From positions 37,310,318-37,374,317 of the forward strand of contig JACSVZ010000001.1 in the NCBI GenBank assembly GCA_014706295.1: a stretch of 64,000 nucleotides of DNA. The letters run 5' to 3'. The notes under the pieces are model-generated. The model saw nothing but the letters and a program-made list of their open reading frames with translations, was not told where the DNA came from and ran no database searches. Position numbers and translations under genes: made by a program. Positions 25,227-37,002 of this stretch are shown piece after piece. This DNA comes from Lycocorax pyrrhopterus obiensis (Eukaryota; Chordata; Aves; Passeriformes; Paradisaeidae). Position 1 is the first letter of the stretch; each line of letters opens with the position of its first letter.

Positions 25227-26935
25227 TCCCTCCTTCTGAATAAAAAAAAAATACCAAAACTAGCTCCACAAAGCCCCCAAAAATACAACAAAAATTATTC
25301 CTAAAATAGGATAAGAAAAGTCAAGACCCAAAAGAAGGGAAAAGGGAAAAAACGTGTAAACAGTAAAGATGAGTTTCCATTGTTCAGTGCCTTGGATTAT
25401 GACCTGTTCAACTCTCAGGCTTGCTAGAGGAAGAGTCCTTGGCCTACAAAGACCAGGAATCTGTGTGCAAAAAGGCAACTGAATATACACAGAGGTCTGT
25501 ATCTTTTAGATAAAATCTTTGTATAAGTAGACTAGGAGAAGCATCATTTCATAAAGCCACATATGCCATATATGGAGTTTCTTTGTGTGTTTATTTATAA
25601 TAAAATTATTTTTCTGCATTTTATCTTTTGATAGCTCAGACAGGTAACATCAAGGCAGTCCATAATCAGAGATGTCATTCCTAATGAGTAAACTTGGATC
25701 CCTCAAAAAAATCATCTATTCCCTGGAAAAATGCACAGAGGCACTCAGGGAGGTGTCAGATTTTATTTTATTGGCAGAGAAGAATGTCTCATATGGTCAG
25801 GGACAGATAGGAAAGCTTCTTTGAATCTTTACTGGGGGAACATGTCTCTGTCTGAGGGGACTAGAGGTTATTAGTAAGATCTATATTTGATATTTCTACC
25901 AGCATTCAGAATACCATCACAACTTTCCAAAAGCCAGACAGGGCATTGACTCACCCAAGATGCTTTTAGGCTCGCTACCCTAGAGGTGATGAAATGAGGG
26001 GGAAACTAGAAAGTTGTGTGGGAGCTGTAGAAGGAAAAATGGCAGTAACATCAATAAGATTATGCCACATGATGTAGTAAAGAAGAGGGTGTTTTTATGA
26101 CTAAATGCGTGTGTGACTTACATGTTTTATAACTCTTAATTACTCAATAAATTACCATATGCTTTACTTATATAGAAAGGAAGCAGAAGAATAAATAGCA
26201 GGAGATCCAAAACCAAGCAGTCAAGATTACATAAAAAACACATTCAGGATTTTGACTATAGTCTGGCCAGAAAATGTCAGGACATGGAAACATTTAGGAA
26301 TAATGATATAGTTAAAAAATCGAAGTATTATATTTTTTTAGGCAGCCCTAAATTAGGTGAGGTTGCAATTAAGGATATATATGTGCACTTGTGGGCTAGC
26401 AAGATCCAAGCACATTTTTTAAACTTGATTTTGACCTCAGTGAAATTATTATCTTTTTCAAATTATTATACTGTCACTGGCTAGTGTTGAAATTAAAGGT
26501 CTGTCAACCTTGCCATTATAAATGCTGATATTTAGGAGTTTATAACTCAGCTGTAAAAATTTCCTTCAGGCTCAAAGTTGGCAGCAAAGGCTATAAACCA
26601 GAGCTGATTTTTCCTCCCACAAAAACCATTAAAGAGTATGTTTGGACTAAATCTGAGGATATTGAAGCAAACAAAATATAAGCATTAAGTATTTTTTGAT
26701 ACTTTTTATGTCTTGCATAAAACTCAAGAACACATTTTATCGTTTTTTATTTACTGTTTTGGTTTTTTTAGTTGAGTTTAATGCTCATAAGAGATGCCGA
26801 ATTGACATACCTGAAAGTTGAAATCTCATTTACTTGCAAAGCAATTTTTTAACAGACAAGTAGCCTATGGGATCATGAATTTTTGGTGATAAAAAAGCAG
26901 ACTAACAGCAGATTATTTGTAGCATCATTAATAAC

Positions 26936-26953
26936 AATAATAATAATAATAAT
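26936..26953. repeat. (AAT)6 microsatellite
   Basis: There are six perfect AAT units with no interruption. Confidence 0.85.
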
Positions 26954-27689
26954 GGTGCAGATTATGTCAAATTAACATAGCAAAATATTCCCTAGCTTGA
27001 AATATTTACAAGACTGTGATGTAGAGCTAGAATATTTTTACTCCTCCACTACTTTAGGCACCACATCATCTTTTACCTTTCACAATCATATTGTGGTTTT
27101 TTTAAAAGCTGTTAGTTTTGTTTGTTTGTTTGTTTATTATTTGTGTCTGCACTTCTTGGAAGATAATTTCAAAGAGCTGTTGTGGTATGAAAACTTTTTA
27201 TTTATTTCCAACTATTCATGTTCAGAGTTCATATCCATTTTCTATGTAGCACATTTATCTTTGTCTGACATTAAAACCTCTAGTACAGTTGTAGAGATTG
27301 ATTTACTTCTTTCAGACTGAAGTTTAAGTGGGCTAATCATGTCAGGATCTTTATCCTGGTTTCATAGTTCCACTTGCCTATGATCATCATTGCAGAAGAG
27401 GATAAATCAAAAGGCTTTAAATGAGGAATAGGAAATGATGCAACCAAGGGAATAAATAGTGGGATTCTTTGGTGTCATTGGTATGTGTTGAAGGTAAGAT
27501 GGCACATGTCCATTCAAAAGCAAGGAAAAAATAAATTCAATAAGAACAAGGCAGGTTTAAAATGAGTAAAAGTCCTAGTAGTTGTGGAAGTTACTGCTAG
27601 AGACGACTTCATAGTTAAAACGTATATGAAATGAAAAGTAACAGGATATTCTTTTATCCCTTTACATAAAATAATATAGTGTTTTCTCT

Positions 27690-27821
27690 GATTCACAGAA
27701 CATTCTGAGTTGGAAGGCGCCCATCAAGTCCAGGCCTTAGGTAAACAGCCCATACAGGGATTGAACACACAACCTTGGTGTCATAAGCTCCATGCCCTGA
27801 CCAGCTGAGCCAATCTCAGGG
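27690..27821 (-). mobile_element. tRNA-Ile-derived SINE with CR1 tail (TguSINE1-like), minus orientation
   Basis: Read on the minus strand, the first 70 or so bases (27821 down to about 27751) resemble tRNA-Ile. Box A is TGGCTCAGCTGG (complement of 27801-27812) and box B is GTTCAATCCC (complement of 27757-27766). An anticodon-arm remnant lies between them (GAGCTTATGACACC), followed by a mutated acceptor region. From about 27740 to 27690 the sequence becomes a CR1-like 3' tail (GACTTGATGGGCGCCTTCCAACTCAGAATGTTCTGTG on the minus strand, positions 27730-27694). A tRNA-Ile head fused to a CR1 3' end is the structure of the passerine SINE known as TguSINE1, which uses CR1 enzymes for retrotransposition. 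Mutations in the tRNA part show this is an old, inactive copy. Confidence 0.88.
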
Positions 27822-27940
27822 TAAAGTCAGGAGATTCCTAACCCACAATCTGTGAGAAGCTGGGAAAGAATTTATGGTAAGTGTTACTACATAGCTGTCC
27901 ATTCTATGTACTCTGTCCTAGAAAACCTTAAGAAGTAAGC

Positions 27941-27952
27941 GTGTGTGTGTGT
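27941..27952. repeat. (GT)6 microsatellite with imperfect extension
   Basis: There are six perfect GT units followed by GCATGTGTTGTGTG, an interrupted continuation. Confidence 0.75.
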
Positions 27953-30348
27953 GCATGTGTTGTGTGAAAGAAAGCAGATAGGGAAGTGGGTCATAAGTTT
28001 TGTGTAGAGGTATACAGTGCCCAACAGTGTTCCTACTACTCGAAGCAGAATTTTCAATTGTTATTGCCATATTTGGAGTAGTTTTGCTTGTAGTTCACAT
28101 TGCACTTAAGTGGTTTTCAGGGTATTTACTTTGTTTCATTTCTATTTACAGAAAAACACATTTTCCTCACATTTACAGCATTAAATGTTTGTGCCAGAAA
28201 ATGATACTTTCATGCTTTCTTACATACTGATAATAGTCCACAGGGCATTTAAGAGTTTGAACATTATTATTGACTATCCAGAGAAATAGTACATGTTAGT
28301 TTTGTATTTCTATGTCAGGCACTATTTATTTAAACATGTAAATAAAATAAAAATAAATATTAAAATGATACATTATGAACTTGAATATCAGTGCAGAAGT
28401 AAGAAAACCAAATATTAATGCTAGAAATGTACACATATTTTACTTACAGCAAGATCTTCTCTTGCACACATAAGATATAATGGGGCAAGTTAAAAATAAA
28501 CCTTGCATCTTACTTTTGAATTTCGTCTTCATGCCAAGCAAAAATTTGTTCAAATGGATTTTGTGAAGCTTAATGCAAGACTCAATGTTGTGGTTCATTA
28601 CCTGGCTTTAATTGCTTGCAAATTGCTGTTCAGCCACAGAAGTCAGGGCTGAAGCCAGAAGCAAGCTTTCCCCTTTTATGATGCTAAATATTATAGGAAA
28701 CTATTGAGAAGTCTAAACAATTTCACGTTCAGATTAGGGCTTCCAGGATTAACTGGCTTCTGGTGGAGCAGCAGCTTCATAATCCTTAGAACAGTGGACT
28801 TATCCAAGACTTTTGAAGTATCAAGGTTTCCAGTGAAACAGCAAGGCCTGAGTTCAGTTGTATCCTGAAGGTGTCACCAGTTTCAGAATAGTCAGGCAAG
28901 CAGGAAAATCTGCAGATTTACAAAGTTTCTGCTGAAAGATATGAGAAACAATGGTATCTATAATGCTCCTCAAACACCCTCTGGTTTTAATCAGTTACCA
29001 TCTTAACAGAAAGCTGTTAATTCTGGACCTTACTAATCATCATTGTTGCACAGGAGCTGCAAATGGAACTAACAGAAAGTCAACAGCTTCCATGGGTTGG
29101 CCTTTTATTTTTGTTCTTTATTTTGAATGAAGACAAAAGCTTTTACAGGAATTTGTGAAAAAAAAAACAGTGTTGAAAGATCATTTTTTTTCCCACTTGT
29201 AACAGGAAACACATCCTTACAGTCTTACATACTCTACCTGTTTTTCTTATTCTTTTCTTCTGATGTCTCTGATTAGGTCTGTTGGAGACTTATTCTGTTA
29301 TTTCTCAGGTCTAAGAAACCATTGTGTTGCAATAGTTATCAGAATCAAAACTAAAAAGGTTTCTATTCTGTTGAAGCGTTACTCTTTGAAATACATTCTT
29401 TTAAAGTTTCCAGCCAACAGTAATAGTGAACATCAACCTCATGGCATAGATTTTATGTTAGCACTTTACGTGAGGGGTTATACAGCTATAACTTAAGTAT
29501 TATATGATGGAATTTAATTAGGTCAGATATGAAGTGATAATATTAAAATAGTAAGTTGTACTCATCATGAAGAAAAGTTCCTTGCTTTATAGCTGAAAAA
29601 TTTATGGGTGCTCTTGGAAACTTTAATGTTGGCAAGCATTTCCTAAAGAACACTCTATAATTCAAACTATGTAAAAGAAGAACTTATGTACCTTGGCTGT
29701 GAATTTCAGCTGACTCTTCTCAGAAGAAAATCAACAAAACTTAGAAGGAATCTGATACATTGGGTGTTAGAGACAAAAAGTTGATTTAGAGGTTGATTGT
29801 ATAAGAAATACCATGATATTCAGTGACATCTTTCACAAAATATAATAACTATAGGAAAAGGTGCCTTCATTGTCAAAATACTGCACATCTGAGCCATCTG
29901 AACCTCTTGAGTTAATTTTACTTATCTGAAAGTCACTTGTCTAGCTTCATCCCTTTGCATAGTGTGAACTTTAAGATTTTGAAGAATATTGGGTTATTGC
30001 AAGGTGTACAGGTTGTATCAGTCAGTGGTTACCAGGCAATGGCTTTCTTGCCTTTGCTATGAAGTAGCAACTGGTCAATTACAAACAGTGGATACAAATT
30101 CTGGAACTGATCAAGAGTGTCAGAAATATTCTACCCATCTTATTTATTCTGAGAACTCACTATCTGGAAGTGTTAGTGAAAACGTTTTGCTTTTTCCAAA
30201 AGTGTATAATTCTCATATTCATTCACGGTTATCAAAATTACTGCTTGTTCAAAAGTTTACTAAGTCAAAATCTTTTGCAAAAATGTGAATTTCTGCTTTT
30301 ATTTTCATTTATGTTGATTTCTTTGTACCAGTGTCTTACGTATTCGTG

Positions 30349-30380
30349 ACATATATATATATGTATATGTGTATATATAA
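30349..30380. repeat. (AT)n-rich palindromic microsatellite
   Basis: ACATATATATATATGT at 30349-30364 is a perfect 16-bp palindrome, continued by ATATGTGTATATATAA. Such AT runs readily extrude cruciforms and vary in length. Confidence 0.75.
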
Positions 30381-31103
30381 AATTATCCAGACTTCATAAG
30401 AAAGGTTGTATTGTCTTTCATTAATAAAAACCCTAAAAGTTGGACTACCTAATCTAATGTCAAAGTACTTCATTTTAACAGGATACTTAATTTGTAACAT
30501 GGTTTCATTCATTCAAACTTCAGATTTTTTTAATCCTTTATTACACCTGTGTAGTTACAAGTATACTACTGCCAACTAAAATTAGATTTTGAAAGCTGAA
30601 CACCAAAATATGTTCAAGTACTCCATTGTAAATTTAAGGTTGGAAAAACAATCAGCACCAGGCTTTCGAAACATGTACAGCTAGTGCAATTTGAAAAGGA
30701 ATATGTTTATTCACAACAATTTTTTGGTAGCCTAAGTATAGATCACATCCCAATTTTGAAACTGCTTGCTGAGATGACTCAAGATATCAGAAATAATTAT
30801 TTATTTTATCTTTTGTCTTTTTTAAAATTTAATTTAAGATTTGTTCAAAAATTATTCCTTAAAGCAGAATTCATAGACATACTTTCCTTCTATTGTAATA
30901 GGTTGTTTCCTCTCAAGAAATAGTGAAGGAGTTCACCCACTCATTAAGTCACCCAGAAAAGCACCCAGAGTCTTACTGAGGTCTATCAGGTAGTATCAGA
31001 AGCACTGTGTGGTATTTGCATTAGTAGGGTAGGTATGGAACATCTCTATTAAAAGGTTGATTTAAAATCCCTAAGTATCTTTTCAGTGACTTTGTCTCCA
31101 TAG

Positions 31104-31297
31104 GCCCAAGGAGGCTACAGGCTGATTCCTCAGACATGACCCTAACAAACCTGCCGTACCCATCCTCAGTGAATTACCTGGATCCTGCAATGAAAGCCAA
31201 GTTCCACAGTCCTGCTCTTCAGCCAGTCTGTTCCCCTGTGGCTTGGGGGGCATACCCAGACCTATTCAGGCAGAAGAATCACATCTCAGCAGGGAGG
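31104..31297 (+). other. Exon-like block of unknown identity
   Basis: A pyrimidine-rich stretch ending CTCCATAG (31096-31103) could be a splice acceptor, and GAGG followed by GTGAAG at 31298 a splice donor. Between them lie 2 nt plus exactly 64 codons without a stop; the frame stays open past the putative donor to a stop at 31340. The block is clearly GC-richer than its surroundings. The peptide is of mixed, protein-like composition with several prolines and serines and contains VNYLDPAMKAKFHS and WGAYPDLFRQ, but I could not match it to any family. It may be a real internal or alternative first exon (ATG at 31136), a decayed retrocopy, or an unrecognised repeat. An open frame of this length is not by itself significant. 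Confidence 0.18.
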
Positions 31298-31585
31298 GTG
31301 AAGCTAAAAATACAAACAAAGGAACAAAGTCAGACTTGAGCTCCATCTGTCTCCTTACTGTTTGTACTGAGTACCTTGTCAGCTGCCTTGCCTTTCCCTT
31401 TGAGGATAAAAAGTGAATGTAGAAGGAAATGACTACCAGTGTCATGAGCCTGGAAATCTGCTCAGGTCTGCTCACTGAACAAGCTATAAATATAGCCACA
31501 GCTGTTTCTCTGGGACCTTTTTTTTCCACTTAAGGCATGGAATTTGTTACTCACCATGCCTATGCTGTTCTAGGCTGCTCATTTT

Positions 31586-31747
<162 letters not shown>

Positions 31748-32955
31748 CCATTTGTTTTACAAGTGCGAAGGCTGGCCTGATTTTAAAAACATCATATAAT
31801 TACTTTATGTCTTTTAACCTGTGATTTGTGCAAAATCTATCAGAATTTTTGCTTCTGAAAATAAACACTGATTACAGCAAATTCTGCTAGAAATGTAAGA
31901 AAGCTAGTGAAACTGTTACTTCTCACTTGCTATAGCTGCTAGAACAGGTACATGAAACAAATAAAACTCAGCAAATATGGCTTTTGCCTTAAAAGTTTTC
32001 CAGAACTCAGAAACACGGTTTAATTTAATTTGTTCTTATAATAAAAGCTACATGTATTTTTCCTCTTGATAAAAAAGGTGTGATTTTGTGGCATGACATT
32101 TGTGTATATTTTTAATTTCAGTTATTCAAATAGCTTTCATCATGCTATTACCTTTTTCTTTTTTTTTTTTTTTTTTTAATTTGGATGCTTATTTCTTACT
32201 ACGTTTTAGAATGACTCTTTCTAATTACATATGCAGAGAATCCATTGCAGTCAGAATCTGAAGAAGAGCTGAATAGGACAAAATTTTAAAAATGTAGTAA
32301 AGTAAACTTAATGGTTTGACTTGAAGTATAATTGTATATATTATTATATTTATTTATTTATTGACTCTTGGCAATGTTCTCCTTCGACATCTGGTTTCTA
32401 CTGTCAGCCCCTTGTTACAGCTGTCTCTGTGGCTTTATTATTTCACTATTTCTTTATTTTTTAATTCCCACATTTGTCTGACTCATTCAACAAATAAAAG
32501 AAGAACCCTCTGTACTGAATGTTCATCCAGAACTTGAACCGTGATCTTTAACCTGGGGAACTCATAAAACTTCTGCTGTTTTGTCCATATCAGGACACAT
32601 CCTGCAGTAGTTCTCAGCTGGGAGGTAGCAGGCTAATAGCATGACCACATACTCAGTGCAGATCTACCACAGGATGAATGTTTACTGAGGCAACAATATT
32701 GAAAAATAATCCTTCTCCACAAAAACCCCAATCCCCCCCCCCCGAAAAAAACCCAACACCAAACAACACACCACTGCTGCCATTTATGCCCCAATCCAGT
32801 TTAAGTGGGGGACTTCTAAAGAATCTTTTAGCTTTATAGCTATCTTTCCTTCTTCAAGATAATCTCAGCAGGAGTACCAGCATGAGAAAAGCCTGGGTAA
32901 TAACAGAAGGAAACTTTGCTTGTGCTTCACAGAGGGAACAAGAGAAACACCATCC
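31748..32955. other. AT-rich non-coding DNA
   Basis: No gene is visible. It holds a 19-base T run at 32159-32177 and an A/C-rich tract at 32720-32773 that includes an 11-base C run. Confidence 0.65.
32720..32773 (-). repeat. A/C-rich tract with minus-strand G-quadruplex pattern
   Basis: CCCC (32726-32729), AAT, an 11-base C run (32733-32743), GAAAAAAA and CCC give, on the minus strand, four or more G3 tracts with short loops. The rest is AACCCAACACCAAACAACACACC-like sequence in the same compositional class as the other A/C tracts. Confidence 0.75.
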
Positions 32956-34036
32956 TGGCTCTGTGAATTGGGTTTCCACAGCAAGGCTTTGGTAGTGGGG
33001 GCACTGCAGGAGTGGTTTCTGTTAGAAGGCACTAAAAGCTGCCCAATGTCAGACAGAACCAGTTTCCACCAGCCCCAGGATGGACCCGTCACTGGCCAAA
33101 GCTGAGCCAGTCAGCCCCACTGATAGCAACTCTGGGATATTATATTTCAGATTTCAGAAAGGGTAAAAACTGCCACAGAGCAGCCAGGAGACAGAAGTGA
33201 GAAAACAGAAAACAAGCAGCCCTGCAGACACCAAGGTCAGTGACGCCAAGGGAGGAGGTGCTCCAGGTGCTGTAGCTGAGATTCCCCTGCAGCCCTTGGT
33301 GCACACCATGATGAAGGAGCTGTGCCCCTGCAGCCTGTGGACGTGCAGGGTGGAGCAGAGGGATCCACCTGCCACCCATGGGGGACCCCATGCCAGAACA
33401 GGAGGATGCCTGAAGGAGGCTGTGACCCCATGGCAAGCCCATGCTGGAGCAAACTCCTGGCAGGACCTATGGGCCCATGGAAAGAGGAGCCCGCTCTGGA
33501 GCAGGTTTCCTGGTAGGACTTGTGACCCCATGGGGGTCCCACACAGGAGCAGCCTGTTCCTGAGGGACTGCATGCTGGGGGAAGGACCCATGTTTGAGAA
33601 AACCATGAAGGACTGTATCCCATGGGAGGGACCCCATGCTGCAGCAAAGAAAGAGCAGGAGGAAGAAGAAGCAGCAGAGAAAAAACATTAAGAACTGACT
33701 ATAACCCTCATTCTCCATCTCTCTGTGCCACTTGGAGGGAGGAGGTAGGAGAGTTGTGAATGCAGTCGAACCCAGGATGATGGGCATGGGGGGAAGGTGT
33801 TTTCAGATCTGTTCTTGTTTCTCAGTGTCCCCATCTGCTACTGATTGTCAACAAATTCAAATAATTTCTCCAAGCTGAGTCTGTTTTGCCTGTGATGGTA
33901 ATTGGTAAGTGATGTCTTCCTGTCTTTACCTCCACCCATGAGCTTTTCATCGTATTTTCTCCTCTGTCTCATTGAAGTGGGTGAGAGATGGAGCTGCTTG
34001 GTGGGTACCTGGTGACCAGCCAAGGTCAACACACCA
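32956..34036 (+). mobile_element. ERVL-like LTR, plus orientation
   Basis: This is a second, nearly full-length copy of the repeat at 15917-16992, in the opposite orientation and about 1.08 kb long. In order it shows a TG start near 32956, GCAAGGCTTTGGTAGTGGGG (32981-33000), an AT-rich core near 33140 where a TATA-like element is expected, CAGACACCAAGGTCAGTGA near 33226, and a GC-rich middle (33250-33650) of degenerate repeats built on CCATGGGG and CTGGAGCA words. Near 33850 a decayed polyadenylation region (AACAAATTCAAATAATT) is followed by GTCTGTTTTGCCTGTGATGG, and the right end contains CCTGGTGACCAGCCAAGGTC. No retroviral genes adjoin it, so it is a solo LTR or fragment. Ends are estimated and no clean 5-bp target duplication was identified. 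Open frames across the middle (for example 33197-33691) are spurious. Confidence 0.84.
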
Positions 34037-36940
34037 CCCCATTACCCAGATGGAAAAAGGGTACATACTTAAGGCATAGGTAAATTATATTAAAGTTATG
34101 CTTCCTATAAACTCAAAATAGAAATAATTTCCCCTCTATTTTTCTCCCTTATAGCTATGTGGTTTGCTAGCATTTTTAAATGGGAAGCTGGTGACTCTTA
34201 TTTTACAGAAGCAAAGCACCTTATTTGATAGGAACAAGAAAAATAGAAATTACAGAGATTTCTATTTCCAGAAAAACTACAGCAAATCCGGAATTTATTA
34301 GGGATTTTTTTTTTAATTAGAAACTTCAAAATGTAAGCATGCCTCTTATACAAAGTGAGCATGTAAATATGGCAAAACGAAATATCTTCTTTTTTTATGC
34401 ATCGTAATCTCAAATGTTCAGTTATGACAGAATGTAGGTCTCTCAAAAAAACAGTTTTGTAAGGTGAAATACTGATAATGACCCTAAGTAGCAGGGAAAC
34501 TGTTGCTTCCCTATTAAAATAAATAGTATAGTAAAAATGTCAAGTGGGGTTTTTTCGGGTTGTTTTTTTTTTCCCTGGCAGAACAAACCTACCTGCTTAA
34601 TAAAAGGAAATATTCATGTTCATGTTAGAACAAATTATTTGTTGATTAATGTATCCCTATGGAGATTTTATTGATTTAATTAGGGTGTAGACTATTTCTG
34701 TAGCTCCTCGTATTGGAATATTTCCTACAAGTGAAAACAGGTGTACTTAAAATGGTAGGTTATGTATTTCATACAGTTACATTTGATCCATAAATTGTAT
34801 AGATTTGTTATTAAAGCAGTCACAACAGTAGTAACTTTACAGTAACAGATGAAGGCTACAGAAAAATCCCCTTTTTGATTACTTACACATGCTCCAAGAA
34901 ACCTTCTGGCAAACTTGCTGTTTTGTTGAATTTTAAAAAGTTTAGGAAAGTATTCCCGTAAAACACATTTTAGCACATAAAATAGGAAAGTGACTAGATA
35001 GTTTGATAGTTTTATAGGAAATAATGGATTAGGATCATTTGCAAAGGGACTTGAGCACTGAAGTATATAATGTTCAGGTGCCCAGTATGATCTGTGAAAT
35101 ACACAGGGTAGCCTAGGAATGTCATGTTAAGTAAGTTTAGTTGCTGAAGGTACTGGAAGCAGGTTAGCTGTACCACCTGCAAAGCATAAAATATATATGG
35201 AAAAGTAAATACGTAAACCCATGTTTCAGAGCAGCCAGCTAGCTGGCTGGACTATAATGCTAACAACTTTTTCTTCCTCTGAAGTTCAGACCAGAACAGT
35301 TATTAGGTTTGGAAACAGCACCCCTCCAACTCAGATGATGAAAAAAAATGCAATAAACACGCGATCAAGAAAAGAAGAAATGAAAAGAAGGGAAGGAAAT
35401 GAAAAGAAAGAAAGAAAGAACCATGTGAGTATCACAAATAATGTAATGTGCCTGATCTGTAAAATCAAAACCTTAAGAGTATGTAGTATCTTATCCACAA
35501 TGCAGTCTCATCCTGAATAAACTAAGGCAGCTAAGATACAAAAATGAGATCATATGGTAGCTAAGCAAGATGCAGGATAAATGGGTCCAGACCTAAGCTG
35601 ATTTTTCTTTTTGACGGAATGTTAACTGTGTAAACTGTTTCTAAGATTAGGCATCAGGCAAAGCTGCTAAACACCACTTATAAGTTAAACAGTGCTCAGC
35701 AGTGCTGAGAATAAATGACATACCATTGTGGGATGCTAAAAATAAAATAAAGTCAGATTGAGGCTTTAGATGTGTCAGGATACATGAAATCGTGAATTTC
35801 ACTTACATTTAGTTGTCAACAATATATAAATATATACATTTAAAGTGGGTACATCACTCCATGACACTTACAGAATGTATTTACATGAGTAGGCAAGGAG
35901 ATCAAAACACAACAGTACCAATAGTGATGCATCTATTGGTTCCAAATGACATCCACAAAAAATGCTACAGGCTTGCAGAATCTTGTCATTGTCACCTTCC
36001 CCAAAACCTACATCCAGGCATTCCTGCAGCTGACTCTTGCACTGTCTCCCACACTCAGAGGAATATGCCACTGTCCTCATGACTGCTTGAAGGAAGGGCT
36101 ACAAGGCATAGAAGTGGTTCCAATGGAAGGGTATTTTCTGTCTAATCCAATGGCATTACCTGCAAAATAAAATGTAACTGTCACAGGCACAGGATGTTCT
36201 TTCACTCTATATGATAAGGTACATGATAAGCCACTTAAGGCTGGTCTTTGTCCATTACTGGCCTGACTTATCAAAATTTTCAGTACCTTCCTTTGAATGG
36301 TTTTAATATCTTGTCACTCACTACTCGGGGCAATGACTGTGAAGCATAACCAAGCCCTTGGAGGAATGATAGCACCTCCTGGAAGAACAAGAAAAAAGTC
36401 AGCATAGCATATACTCACTGACATGGTTTATTGGAACCTTTCTGTGTGATTTTGAACTCTCCTTTGTTTTAAATGGAAAATATTACTTAATTCTGGAAGA
36501 CTTCCCTGAATAAAGGCAAAACAAACTTTGTGTGATCAATTTTGGAAAACTAAGGGAATTTCAAAAAAATAAACCTGGAATGTTGATATATACCAACATG
36601 CTCGTAATTTACTGAACATATTGAAAATTAATAACTCTAGCAATCATAACAAGTTGTTATGACGTGCATCTTTCGTTTTTTAAAAGAACCTAAAATAATG
36701 TATCTTAATTGATTCATAAAATACTCTGAATTTTTTGAACAAACTCTAGAAATCCTATAAATACAAGGATCCAGATTCTTCAGGGTTCTGGGCCTACTTG
36801 GCCATGCAGAACATCCTCTTTATTTGAATAAATGTCATGTGAGTGGTTTAGAAGAGGATATCAGCAGAAAACCCTTCGTCGGCTGAGGCCATGATACTGA
36901 TGGTTATCAAATCATGTTCTATAACCCTAGGAAGAACACT

Positions 36941-37002
36941 GTGATTTTGTGGTTGTTTTTTTCTTGGTTGGTTGGCTGGGATGGGGGTTGCTTGTTTTGT
37001 TT
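36941..37002 (+). repeat. G/T-rich tract
   Basis: The plus strand is G/T-rich with GGTTGGTTGGCTGGG and GGGGGTTGC words, similar in kind to 8565-8828 but only about 60 bp long. Confidence 0.65.

Larger units (their letters stand above)
16993..27689. other. AT-rich non-coding DNA
   Basis: These 10.7 kb have no recognisable gene. They include an A/C-rich CCAA-type tract at 19401-19463, a strong hairpin at 22270-22301, a T run near 23722, a purine tract at 25129-25226, and a short (AAT)6 run at 26936-26953. A slightly GC-richer patch at about 21830-22000 has no identifiable origin. Reading frames do not exceed about 107 codons and show no family motif. Confidence 0.65.
27822..31585. other. AT-rich non-coding DNA with one exon-like block
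   Basis: There is no recognised gene. It holds a short (GT)6 run at 27941-27952, an AT-rich palindrome at 30349-30364, and a GC-richer exon-like block at 31104-31297 described separately. Confidence 0.6.

Noticed and set aside
27751..27821. Possible functional tRNA-Ile gene
   Set aside because: The cloverleaf is broken by substitutions, the acceptor arm does not pair well, and the sequence continues into a CR1 tail, so it is a SINE.
33197..33691. Open frame of 164 codons and overlapping frames on both strands
   Set aside because: All lie inside the second ERVL-like LTR; several overlapping open frames on both strands reflect GC-rich degenerate repeats, not coding.
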